A DNA stretch of 64,000 nt from Mytilus californianus (Eukaryota; Mollusca; Bivalvia; Mytilida; Mytilidae). This document shows positions 25,501-34,724 of this stretch, in pieces. A model generated the notes under the pieces. It worked only from the letters and a program-made list of their open reading frames with translations, did not search any database and was not told the DNA's origin. Within the stretch, counting starts at the first letter, position 1. Every line of letters begins with the position of its first letter. Position numbers and translations under genes: made by a program. The stretch lies in contig NW_026262679.1 of the NCBI RefSeq assembly GCF_021869535.1, forward strand, positions 81,651,143 through 81,715,142, written 5' to 3'.

Positions 25501-27402
25501 AATTTAGGCAAATATCAACAAATAAAGATTTCTATAAATTTTCTTTTTATCCTCGCACTATTTCGGACTGGAACTCACTACCTGAAGCAATAGGTATGTC
25601 TGACACCCTGGAATCCTTCAAAAGTGGCATATCCACTATAACATTTGAAGGAGCCACAACAACTTATTAAACTACAAAGCCACTGTACATAATGTATATA
25701 TGTTATTGTTAATGATTTTTCTTTGTCATATTATTTTTAAATTAAGTCCATATGTACCTAGCACACAAGTTCCGGGAAGTTTTACACTCCTACCTAGGAG
25801 TCTACTCCCGTATTCGGAAGAAGAAGGAGAAGAAGAAGAAGAAGACTATGGATAATTTCATTGTTTGTATCCCAAAATGAAAATAACATCTCATCATTGG
25901 TTGAATTTTCATTGTTAAGGATGTTGTTAACCAATCACAACATTTTGGTGTATCCTTTTGAAAATATTACCCATAATACATTAAATTCTGAAACAGCCAG
26001 TTACTCGGGCAAAGGTAAATCTTTGTTTGTAGACATTTATCTAAATGGCATCTCTCAGAATATTTCATCAAGATTTGTTGTAAAAATGTTTAAAATGAAA
26101 TTAACTTAAATGTTTCAGGTATGTTACTTGGAGAAGTGATTAAACATGAACATGTGTCAAAGCTTGCCTTACATCATTACCTTGGTTGGTGTACATTGTT
26201 ATTGATATTGGTAGCAGTTACCTACTTTACAATATTACTAATAGGATTGGACCCATTCTGGTCTATAGCTAAGGCAGTAAAATGGTGTGCTAACAGAGAC
26301 TGGGTGCATCCAGACACATCATTATTCTTCAGTATAGATAGAGATATATCTACATTATCAGGTAATTTGTAAACAATATTAGGTCAATGTCAGAGAAATA
26401 TTTATTTTTTTTGTATGTTGCTTAGAACCTTGGGAAGGGCAAGGTTCACTGTGCCCATCAACAGTTTTGAACTGCAGCAACAAATGACTACAATAACATG
26501 AATTGAAATGCTTCAAAAATACAGTTTGATTTCCTTCCCTAAACAAACCACAGAATATGAAGAGAGAGACATGACATGAAATGACATTGCACAACAAATT
26601 CTTTGTTACTATTTTTGGTAAATAAAAACAACAGGAAGTGTTTTAGCTGCAGTATAAATTGTACTTTGAGTCTATTGACATAGGACATGATAAGACTTTA
26701 GAATTGAGTATTATTAAATGATTGTTGTTTTGCTTTATGCTCTGTGGCAAATATTACAGACATATTCAGGAAGAGATCCAAGTAGTAAGGGACAATTTAT
26801 AATTTTGAACATTAAAATCATCAGATGCCAGTCACCATAAGACTTAGAAAAATCATAACATAGTCATAATTTAACTGACTTTGTTTGAAGTGAGAAACAC
26901 ATATCACAATGAGACTGTCAGTGCAATTTATACACCTGAATAGTCAGGGTTGTTAATGTTTATACTAAATTAGATTTTGTTGAAAATTGATTGCAACATT
27001 ATAATTTTTAACCTGATAGTAAATATGCTGGAAAGAAGACGGATATGTTAATTTTGTTTCAACATTTCGCTTGAAGCATTTCAAGAATGCAGTTTTGCAA
27101 TTTAGGGAAAAATATAATCTTGCCAATTCTGTTTTCCAGGATTTGGAGTCAGTTTGTACCTAGCTAAACGTCTGAATGTAGATAATGAGTTTAGAAATCC
27201 TGTGGTTAGATGTCTCCAGATTATACTGAGTATAGCAGTAACATTGACAATGGAGTCATATAAAATTCCTCATCAAAATGAACTTATATTCTATATCGGA
27301 GGGTTCATCAAATTTTTCTCAATGGTCAATATTGTTGTTGTTGTTATACCATATTGTTTGAAAATATTTTTTGAACCTGTTGAAAGAATAAAAAAATCAT
27401 AA
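13588..27402 (+). CDS. Glucose-6-phosphatase catalytic subunit family protein (7 exons)
   Basis: Exons: 13588-13647, 14249-14406, 15223-15335, 18913-19000, 20287-20405, 26119-26361, 27140-27402; 1044 nt, 347 residues, as expected for the family (about 346-357). All junction phases agree. The family hydrolyses glucose-6-phosphate in the ER membrane, active site on the lumenal side. Catalytic signature visible: K72-x6-R79-P80 (KWILHGERP), P113-S-G-H116, and S161-R162-x5-H168 followed by FPHQV, where the histidine equivalent to H168 is the phosphohistidine nucleophile in the human enzyme. Other matches are ISEWLN, the CETGPGSPSGH stretch, and GLDPFWSI with AVKWC. Several hydrophobic segments fit the nine-helix topology. 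The C terminus IKKS is lysine-rich but not an exact KKxx retrieval signal. Exon 1 is only 20 codons and was placed from the M-x7-GV-x2-I pattern and phase. Which vertebrate paralogue (G6PC1, 2 or 3) it matches best is undecided. Confidence 0.93.
14404..14479 (+). repeat. 38-bp tandem duplication covering the exon 2 splice donor
   Basis: Two exact copies of a 38-bp unit, 14404-14441 and 14442-14479, each beginning ATGGTAGGTTTTACATG. The first copy contains the end of exon 2 and its donor, so an identical second ATG|GTAGGT donor lies 38 bp into intron 2. Using the second donor would add 38 nt and shift the frame. Confidence 0.9.
15336..15337 (+). other. GC 5' splice site of intron 3
   Basis: Exon 3 must end at CAG (15335) for the reading to continue as G-P-G-S-P-S-G-H into exon 4 at 18913. 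The intron then starts GCATGT, not GT. The acceptor is normal (TTTTTTTCTAG). No GT donor nearby preserves the conserved residues, so this is a GC-AG intron. Confidence 0.85.
15500..16719. mobile_element. Non-autonomous DNA transposon with 5-bp duplication (intron 3)
   Basis: Left end CAGTGTTCCCGCCTG and right end CAAGCTGGAACACTG form imperfect inverted repeats (CAGTGTTCC exact). TATCA directly flanks both sides (15495-15499 and 16720-16724). The ends also hold GCCCTTCTGCCCT-type runs in both orientations. No transposase frame is visible in 1220 bp. The CAG...CTG ends fit hAT; a 5-bp duplication is shorter than the usual 8, so the superfamily is tentative. Confidence 0.7.
17810..18240. repeat. 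Interspersed repeat with an internal direct repeat (intron 3)
   Basis: Begins near TTATTATGGCCCTGCAAC. Two related segments, about 17938-17985 and 18043-18090, share CTATGATGAGTTACAG followed by a TGGTTCYGCTYC(G/C)CTGA block about 105 bp apart. I think it is a dispersed bivalve repeat, from memory only. No coding function. Confidence 0.45.
18405..18505 (+). repeat. Repeat family A, 5' fragment (intron 3)
   Basis: Carries GATGTGGTATGATTGCCAAT, then GACAACTCTCCACCAGAGAC and GTACAGCCTTCGACA, in the same order as in the fuller copies at 28690 and 37722. It is truncated after about 100 bp. Confidence 0.8.
19474..19671. mobile_element. MITE family M, copy 3 (198 bp, intron 4)
   Basis: Best-preserved ends of the family: GAGGGTCTGGATGGG at the left and its exact reverse complement CCCATCCAGACCCTC at the right. 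Relative to copy 2 the interior runs in the opposite direction (AGAGAATAATGGG units). Flanks ATTAAA and ATTGCA match at only 4 of 6 positions, so the duplication is eroded. Confidence 0.8.
19940..20165 (+). repeat. Repeat family A copy (intron 4)
   Basis: Shares the family blocks GTGAGACAACAAGTCCAAATG, GGTCACTGTACGGACTTCTA, GCTATAAAAGGCCC and GAACAATTCAAACAAGAAAA in order. It has lost the 3' half seen at 28690-29125. Confidence 0.75.
20430..21475 (+). repeat. Repeat family A copy split by a hAT insertion (intron 5)
   Basis: The family A sequence runs 20430-20526 (to GGTCACTATAC) and resumes at 21417 (CACTGTACAGACTTCAACAA). Removing the insert restores the order seen in intact copies, which shows that the family A copy is older than the insertion. 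Confidence 0.85.
20527..21416. mobile_element. hAT-type non-autonomous element, 890 bp, with 8-bp target duplication
   Basis: Ends are CAGGCATGGGG at the left and CCCCATGCCTG at the right, an exact 11-bp terminal inverted repeat. Flanks CACTATAC (20519-20526) and CACTGTAC (21417-21424) form an 8-bp duplication with one mismatch. An 8-bp duplication and CAG...CTG ends are hAT hallmarks. The sub-terminal parts are built from many short variants of TAATGCATTA / ATTACAATTACA in both orientations. No transposase is encoded; mobility would depend on an autonomous relative. Confidence 0.88.
21476..22192. other. Intron 5 sequence and probable 5' UTR of the LINE
   Basis: No gene supported. The LINE 5' boundary is not visible; it probably lies between about 21850 and 22190, where the composition changes. 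An 80-codon frame at 21591 has no recognisable feature. Confidence 0.4.
22193..25670 (+). pseudogene. LINE polyprotein: 2A-like motif, PHD finger, APE endonuclease, reverse transcriptase (broken)
   Basis: Frame open from 22193 to a TAA at 24635-24637. About residues 76-88 read ILLSNQVETNPGP, a 2A-like end with Q in place of the usual D. Residues 98-148 are a PHD finger (C98-x2-C101, C114-x2-C117, H122, C125, C145-x2-C148). An endonuclease/exonuclease domain follows from about 222 with QINFRS, NETWL, GGDFNLPD and SDHD. Reverse transcriptase starts near 24190 (HKATGPDNLP, YRTVSLT, QHGFR, DFSKAFDKV). The frame is interrupted by TAA, one base from a leucine codon, and continues in phase through SGVPQGTVLGP and FADD (about 24853). 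A one-base shift in a T run near 25195 moves the last 157 codons (C-terminal domain, ending SDWNSLPEAIG...) into the next frame. Only two lesions suggest a fairly recent insertion. The copy cannot make full-length enzyme. Confidence 0.88.
25813..25847 (+). repeat. GAA-type microsatellite at the LINE 3' end
   Basis: Run of GAAGAAGAAGGAGAAGAAG-type units directly after the LINE 3' UTR, read as the element's simple-repeat tail. Confidence 0.75.
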
Positions 27403-28689
27403 TTATACAAGCATTGAATATAAACATCCAAAAATAGCATGTTGCCAAAAAAAAAACTGCAATTTTCAAAATAATATTTATGAAGGCTGCATATATAAAA
27501 TGTGAAACATTTAAAACAGTTATGTCCATATTATAGAGTTAGATGGCAGAGTTAAATATTGTATAAAATGCTATCAAAAAACCCTTATCTTACTGGCTTG
27601 GTATCAATATCTTCAAGACCTTTTCACTACCTTAGATAGTTTTAAACAGCATAGTGCAGTGAGGTAACATTCTTAAGATCCTTTTCCACCAATATTATGC
27701 AATTTATTAATGATATATTATACTCAGATATTTAAGTTAAAAAATGATGTGTATTTCTATAACCATACTTGTCAAGAAATTATTTTATTAAAAATTACAT
27801 AAGTTGTGCATGGTGTATGAATCTATCTGATATAAAAATAGGATCAACAAGTGAACAATTATGAACAAATAAGATTAATCCAATTCAAAATATAAAATTT
27901 TCTTAAATCTGTAATTTTAAGTTCACATGCTCACAAGTACTTTTATTATGTTAGAGTTACAATGGTAAATGTACCTATGTTACTGCACCAGATGCTTATT
28001 TCATCAATTAATGTCACTTCAGTGATGCTTGAGGCCAAATTATTAGAAAGTCCTAAACAATCAACAAATATTGAAGAGCTGAAAAAACCAAAAAGAGTGA
28101 CAAACTAAAATATAAACAAACAATACTCTCATAATTTCTTATTAACGATAAATAAAAATAGTCATATCAGAATTAAATATTAAATTCCATGCTACTTATT
28201 TGAATGGAAAATAAGGCAAATCTTTCCAAATTTTTATTTTCAAGTCAAATATTTTAATCTTTTACTTCTTCATTCCCCTATATATTATATCATATGGTTT
28301 GGGTACACCAATTCAGCTAAAGGTTCCCATTAAACCTTGAAAGGGTTCTACAATTCTATGTCAAACAAAAAAAATCAGAAACAGCACTTGTAACAGGTTT
28401 CATGAAGTCTCATCATTAAATTTAATTGAAATATGCAGTATTTATTATAGGCCAGTAAGTATTTAAATTTTCAGACCATTGAAAGAATGAACCATTTCTA
28501 TTGGATAAGTAGTCTATCATGCCTGTAGCCCATGCTGATGAAAGATTATAGAAATTTCCTGAGTTTGAATTTACCATTTTTCAGTTTTATAGTTCTATTA
28601 ACAACATTACAATACAAGTGAAAAGTTAGTTCCTATAGATCCTCCCCAAACCGCAAATTTTTTAGAGAAATGAAAATAAGTGCCATACA
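27403..28689. other. 3' flank of the phosphatase gene
   Basis: No gene recognised. About 27960-28110 matches part of the composite repeat at 7180-7310 (TACTGCACCAGATGC then GTGATGCTTGAGGCC). I could not pick one clear polyadenylation signal among several AT-rich candidates. Confidence 0.5.
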
Positions 28690-29125
28690 CTTATATAAAA
28701 ATAAGGAGATGTGGTATGATTGCCAATGAAAAAAACTATCCACCAAAGTTCAAATTAAGTGGATGTAAGCAATTATAGGCAACCGTACAGCCTTCAACAA
28801 TGAGAAAAACCTATACCGTAAAGTCGACTATAAAAGGCCCTAACATTAAAAATATGAAACAATTGAATTGAGAAAACTAAGTCTAATTTATAACAAAACA
28901 ATTTACAAAAAACAAATAGGACAGACATGAACCAATGACCACCACTGTCTGACTACAAGATCCTGACTTGGGACAGGCACATAAAGATTGTGGCGGGGTT
29001 CAACATGTTTGTGAGCGCTCAACCCTCCACCTAACCTGGGACAGTGGTGTAACAGCATAACATTAGAACAAACAGTACTATAAAAATCAGTTGAAAAAGG
29101 CTTAACTCATCAGGTCGATACAAAG
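28690..29125 (+). repeat. Repeat family A, longest copy in the window
   Basis: Contains all blocks of the family in order: GGTATGATTGCCAATG, CAACCGTACAGCCTTCAACA, GTCGACTATAAAAGGCCC, ACAATTGAATTGAGAAAACT, CTGACTTGGGACAGGCAC, GGCGGGGTTCAACATG, and AACCTGGGACAGTGGTGTA. It serves as the reference for the partial copies. No open frame spans it and no clear terminal repeats were seen. Confidence 0.85.
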
Positions 29126-29804
29126 CAGAAAAACATCAAACAAAAACACTGACTGGACGTGGCAGGGTATTTATCCATAGTCTGTTTCTGTCTTGCATTT
29201 CAAAGTATGCTTAGAGGGACAAAATAAATATGTAGCATTATTGCTAATTTTTCACCTGTATAAATGTGTTACAATCCATTATTGGATCCTAGCATTATCA
29301 CACAAAAACATGCCTAGAAAAATATGGTCCTGTGAGTATACAAAATTGTATACAATTATAGTACTCAAACTAAGAATTCAACCAATTAAAATACTGGATT
29401 TGGTGTTTCGAGCACAAATTTTGTACTCCCAGTACTTTGTAAAGCTTTATGACCAAGAGCCCTCCAGGTATTTAGGAACCAAAATGGTTAAAAATACTTT
29501 TCTTCAGAGTACAAAAATGCTGAAAAGTTACAATTCCTTGAACTTTGAGCTATTTGATAAAAAAATTTGAAAGGTGTCTTCCCCTTCCCAATAGCTTCCA
29601 TTTGTGTAAGTTTTATTTCAATAAAGCTCATGTTAAGTAGCCATCTGGAAAAAAATTATTCCAAAAGTAACTATTTTTAATGACAGCGACCTTCAACTTT
29701 GACCTATTAACTCCTACATCAATAGGTGTCTTTCCCTTTCCTATATTTTCCATCTATACTAATCAAGGAAAATCAAGTTACTATCTGCAAACCAATTTTT
29801 ATAA
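29126..29804. other. Intergenic, possible dispersed repeat
   Basis: Two related segments near 29560-29600 and 29700-29745 share GGTGTCTT(C/T)CCCTTCC with spaced phrases of a type often found in bivalve dispersed repeats. The 125-codon open frame at 29193 overlaps this and shows no domain. Confidence 0.4.
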
Positions 29805-31159
29805 GCCTGTATACTGGACGTATGTATTATGGTATACTGTTGTCCGTCCGTCTGTCTGTCCGTTGTCAACATGTCGGACAATAACTCAAAAACTCATTTT
29901 CATGAAATTTTGTTGAATTGTTTATTTCTATTGACGTAAGTTCCCTTTCGATTTTTATAGATTTTAGATTTAACGTTTACGAATTGTTGGGTTTTATTCA
30001 TAAAAAAGGGGGATTTTGCAATTTTCGGACAATAACTCAAAAATACTTTGAGCAGTTTCCTTGAAACTTTGGAGACTGGTTTATGTCAATTAGAATAAGC
30101 TCTCTTTAGTTTTTGATTCAGCAATGCTGGATCTATGTGATCACTCCGGATTTGAACATGGTGCAAAATTCTAAGTTGAAGACATATGAAAATAATCATG
30201 TGTTTCTATGACTTGCAGAAACTTTATACACCATTTTAATCATCAACTGCCATTTTTTAATACTAGTTTGTTATTTGTCCTTAAATTAAGAAAAGTTTGG
30301 GCAAACAACTTCTTTATTTTAGATATAAACTTGCATATAGTTCCTTTGTAAATCAAAATTTATATTAAATTGCCATGTATTGATTAATGTGGAAAATGTG
30401 ATTTATCAGATTTAAGCGGTTGATAAGAACAATGAAAGTGTTTTATCAGTATCTTATGTTCCTGTAAGCCATTGAATAAAATTTGGTTCAAGATTTCAGA
30501 TTTTATTTCACTTGTAAAATCAGTGTCATAATCATCTAACATAAGTTAATAATTAAGGTCTATTTAAGTTACAATTATGAGTAATTTGGTTGAAACAATA
30601 AACACAATTGCATTACTCTTACCTGAGAATTTTCTGCAATAAAATTATTTGTATATTCCCCATTATACTGCTATTTAACAGTAATTGGAATTATCTCAGC
30701 ATTATGTATTTGTACATGTATATTTGAATACAGGAAAAGGAAATGATTTTTTTCCTCAATGAAGAACGAACACCAATTTAGATAAAAATAAGTTATTTAT
30801 TTTTGTTGTTGTTGAGAAAGGGCATTTTTTAATGCCTCTTTCTGGAAATTATCAAGCCAATTATTATTAATGGCATATAAAAATATGCTACGTTTGAAGA
30901 TTTCCCTTAACATTCTTGTCAAAATCATTGAATTTAAAATGTTTCTAAAAAAAAAAGAAGATGTAAAAAAATCTGACTGTCTTCAATAGAAATACCAAAA
31001 TAATTTGCATCAATATTGCAAAATTCTCCATCTTTGGGCAATAGAATAGAAATTTTACAGTGAGATTATGGAAATGAAATAACGAAAGAAAGATTTAAAG
31101 TATGGTTAAAAAAAATGTCAGACTAGCTACAAAATTGGCTGGATCACAACATCCATGAT

Positions 31160-31300
31160 AGAACCCCCCTTTTTTTTATGATCAATGCATTTGAATGGGG
31201 ACATATAGTTTGAACACCCCCCTCCCCCCCCCCCCCCCACCCCCCCTTATCCTGGGTTAGGAACCCCCCTTTTTATAAATGGCTGGATCTGCCCCTGCCA
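31160..31300. repeat. Poly-C tract within a repeat
   Basis: A C-rich run at about 31218-31248, almost unbroken, between two AACCCCCCTTTTT blocks, followed by ATGGCTGGATCTGCCCCTG. Length variation or sequencing error is likely here. Confidence 0.7.
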
Positions 31301-31617
31301 GGAGAAATATTATAATTACAGATAAGATGTTGGTACCAACTATAAGATTTGAAAAGAATGATTGAGGCAGATAGATTGTTGGACAATACACGTTGGGAAT
31401 TGAAAATTTGTTATCAAGCGCAGTGAATTTAACCTTAATAAAAAGCTATTCATATTCAATGCATGTTGGATGTCAGTTGTAATGTACGATTATCAGACAT
31501 TTTATAATGGGGAAACAAGACATTCCAGCCGGCTTGCAGACTCCTGGTTATGGCTTTGTTCTAACATTGTGATTACAGTGGGTTTTTTAAATGTTATATT
31601 TTCTGACACTGTTTTTT

Positions 31618-32250
31618 TAGCTCGCCTTGTCAAAAAGGCAATGTGAGCTATTGCCATCACTTTGCGTATGTTGACATCGTAAAATTGCTAAAAGATTTTC
31701 TCCTCTGAAATTACTGAACCAATTTCAGCAAATTTTATCTGCATGATCCTAAGGGTATCTAGTTAAAAGATTATGTTTTTTTTTTTTTCGTCTGTCAACA
31801 AACATTGCCACTATGGCTAAAAATAGAATATAAGGGTAAAATGCATTTATTGTCTTGTATCTTGAAAACTATAATATATAGAAAAACTCTGACAGTTGCA
31901 TAAATGCTCAGAATACTAAGATCTACCTACTTTCTTTTTTCAACAAAAGGAGTTATAGCCCTTCAATGATTAGATATACAAAGATCTACAACCATTGCTA
32001 TCAGATAACGCCTTAAAGGAGTTATTGTCCTAAAAAACGATTTTTTTAACTCATTTTGAGTATTTGCCTCTAAACTGTTAACAGCAAAATTTATCAGTCA
32101 ACAAGATCTACAAGAATGCCAATTAGACAGAAACCATTGGCTGACCCCTTATAGTAGTGATTGCCCTTAAAAGACTTTTTTTTTTACTATTTTACTAGCT
32201 TATTAATTTTTGCCTATTATTACATTGAAATGTATCTATTTAGTCTAAGC
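31618..32250 (+). repeat. Dispersed repeat starting TAGCTCGCCTTGTC
   Basis: Starts with a short inverted unit around AAGGCAATGTGAGCTA and continues with AAATTACTGAACCAATTTCA-type phrases. I recognise it from memory as a widespread bivalve repeat of the form TAGCTCACC...GTGAGCT. No coding capacity. Confidence 0.5.
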
Positions 32251-32284
32251 TTAGAGTGTTTGTAGACGGCGTGTGTACAGAATA

Positions 32285-32375
32285 TCAAAGCAGGAAAATT
32301 TACTTTGTGAAAACAATTTAACGATGACCAGCAAAAACAGGAAAATTTACTTAGTGAAAACAATTTAACGATGAC
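32285..32375 (+). repeat. Direct duplication of about 44 bp
   Basis: The block CAGGAAAATTTACTT(T/A)GTGAAAACAATTTAACGATGACCAGCAAAAA occurs twice in a row, at about 32291-32334 and 32338-32381, with very few differences. It is a short local tandem duplication. Confidence 0.7.
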
Positions 32376-32639
32376 CAGCAAAAAATACAACATCGGGGCA
32401 TCTAAAAACCTGAAAAGAATACCACAGAAGAAGGGTCAAGAAGATGCACACCAAGCTGGTTCCATATCAAAATCCTTTAATTGAAAAATGTTTATAAAAA
32501 CACAAGATCAGTGCACCTTCTAAAATTGAAATACTAAACAAACCTGTTTTCTGCCTTGGTTAGAAAAACAAACCAAAAAAGATAACGTATAAGCCTTGAT
32601 AGTAGAATTTTACTAAAAGTTCTTACAATGGATAATAAA

Positions 32640-32795
32640 ATGCTTCGCTGAGCGCAGCTGGATACGCCCGCAGAGGTCCAACCCTGAACAGTTGGGGCAA
32701 AAATGGACACAATATTCAAGCTTGAAACAGGTATGAATTTGGATTGTAATTAAATATTTGACATATTATAGGTTTCTGAATAAATGTAGTCAAAA
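32640..32795. repeat. Repeat shared with 59578-59720
   Basis: Shares GCAGCTGGATACGCCCGCAGAGGTC (here split: GCAGCTGGATACGCCC, GCAGAGGTC), AACCCTGAA, GTTGGGGCAA and TAAATATTTGACA with the segment at 59578-59720, in the same order and orientation. Confidence 0.7.
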
Positions 32796-33497
32796 AACTT
32801 GAAATTGGTTATATGAATTGAATTTATATTCAATTAAAGATTTCTTGCTGTTGTGCAATACACTATGCTGTTGCGCAATACTTAGTAAATCTGTTGTCAG
32901 ACTATAAACAAATAAAATTATAAAATTCTAAAGGGAGTTACATCAATAGATATAATCAATTCACCAAAGTTTCATAAGAATTGCTGAAAGCATTTTTGAG
33001 TTATTGTCTGAAAACTGGAAAATCCCCCCTTTTTTAATGAATAAAACACCATAACTCGGAAATGTAGTTTCATGAGAACTGCTGAAAGCTTTTTTGAGTT
33101 ATTGTCCGAAAACTGGAAAATCCTCCTTTTTTTATGAATAAAATCCCGTAACTTGGAAACGTAAAATCTAAAATTTATAAAAATCAAAAGGGAGCTCATG
33201 TCAATAGATATAATATTAACCAAAATTTCTTGCAAGTTGGTGAAAGCATTCTTGAGTTATTGTCCGAAAACTGGAAAACCCCCCTTTTTTAATGAATAAA
33301 ACCCCATAACTCGGAAACGTAAATTCTAAAATTTATAAAAAACGAAAGGGAGCCCACATCAATAGATATGAACAATTCACCAAAGTTTTATGCAAATTGG
33401 TTAAAGCGTTTTTGAGTTAATGTCCGACATGTTGACGACGGACGGATAGACGGACATCGGTATACCATAATACGTCCCATAAACGGGCGTATAAAAA

Positions 33498-34724
33498 CAA
33501 ATAAAAGATTTTCCAATGTAATTTTAAAACAAATTGGCAAATTGAGTTAAAAAAAAATATCGAAAGATGGAACATTTGGACATGGCGCTGGGTGATACAA
33601 GCACAGCATGAAACTCGAACCGATCGATTCACTCGGTCTCTCTCCATATTGTGATGATACAAATCCAATCTTTATACACCTAACTTCGTAAATTTATACT
33701 TTGACAAAGTGATATCTCAACTGAGATAAGTGTACCAGCTTCATAGTTGTTCCCGTCGGTATTATTCCGAGTATGCATGAAATATTTGCCACTGAACGTT
33801 GAACAAGCAAGAACTTACCAAGCAAACTGACCAGATACAGGTAATAAACATGAGGTAATACAAGAAAGTTATAAATTCAACACAAAGTTTATAGCACGTA
33901 CCAATTTCAAATATATTGCAAATGTCTGAAATATAAAACTGGCATAATGATTTAAGGGAAAAGATAGACAGAAAATCCAAATGATTACCCAAAAGTTCAG
34001 TCTAAAGTAATATAAACACCAAATGCTAATCATAATTCTTACATGAACAATTATTTATTTTGTGCCTGTTGCATTCAAACAATAAAAACCTCTATATGTA
34101 CATTTACCAAAGTTTTGGAATCATTGTGAATTCGATAAAAAAAAAGATTTGCATCAATTTGTCTTGAAAAGAGCTATTTACCTATCAAAGAAATTCAATC
34201 AATGCTCACAGTTCATAAAAGCAAGCTCAAAGTACTTATTGGCCCCTCTTTGTAGCATGTTAGATCTTCAATGCGTTTAATATTTTTGTTAGCCTTTTTA
34301 TTTTTTATAATCGGTTATTAGTTGGCATATTTATCACTGTATCCTGTCAAAGGGAAAACGGTTCATGGTTTTGTATTAGATTCTAGATTTCCATTGAAAA
34401 GAATGATCGGTGAATTGTCCGCAGATGTGCACTCGGTATTTTCACACTAAAGCTAGCGAATAAAAGCTTGACCAACGCAAAACCTAATGCTAACGCGTGT
34501 CTTCCACTATCAAAGATTTACAGCATATGTATAATGATACGATGTTGTACAATTGTCTGCGCCGAAGCGAACGTCATAATTGAGGAGACGGTGTCAGTCA
34601 GTGTGACGGCACATCCCTTCACTACAGAGCTTCTTCTGTACCATGGCCGTTTGAAGTTATTATAGAAGAAGCAAACATAATTGAATTATTTCAGTCAGTG
34701 TTAACAAGAAACTACAGAAGAAAA
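33498..34724. other. Upstream region of the 609-residue gene
   Basis: No coding region recognised. 33770-33805 has a short block (ATTTGCCACTGAACGTT) shared with 44635-44660. The sequence from about 34440 to 34724 is less AT-rich and ends at the start codon of the next gene, so it probably holds its promoter and 5' UTR. Confidence 0.45.

Larger units (their letters stand above)
22193..25850 (+). mobile_element. PHD-EN-RT non-LTR retrotransposon (CR1/jockey-like LINE) in intron 5
   Basis: Nearly full-length LINE in the same orientation as the phosphatase gene. It encodes one polyprotein frame (see next entry), then a 3' UTR and a GAA-rich tail at about 25813-25847. The 3' tail of short repeats rather than poly(A) fits the CR1-like groups. 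The exact 5' end and target-site duplication were not found. It accounts for most of the 5.7-kb intron 5. Confidence 0.85.
29805..33497. repeat. Region bounded by inverted copies of one repeat (3.7 kb)
   Basis: The left end (29805-30170) has GGACGTATGTATTATGGTATAC, then CCGTCCG runs and AACATGTCGGACAATAACTC. The right end (about 32930-33497) carries the same blocks in reverse complement, including GTATACCATAATACGTCCC at 33460-33480. The right arm also holds about four tandem units of roughly 120 bp with GAGTTATTGTCCGAAAACTG. This may be one element with long inverted ends or two independent opposite insertions; the interior has no transposase frame. (The first motif is split here as GGACGTATGT and ATTATGGTATAC.). 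Confidence 0.6.

Noticed and set aside
29193..29570. 125-codon plus-strand open frame
   Set aside because: No domain, no splice context, and its sequence runs into dispersed-repeat phrases.
31218..31250. Poly-C run as a structured regulatory element
   Set aside because: Part of a dispersed repeat and prone to length errors; nothing supports a function.
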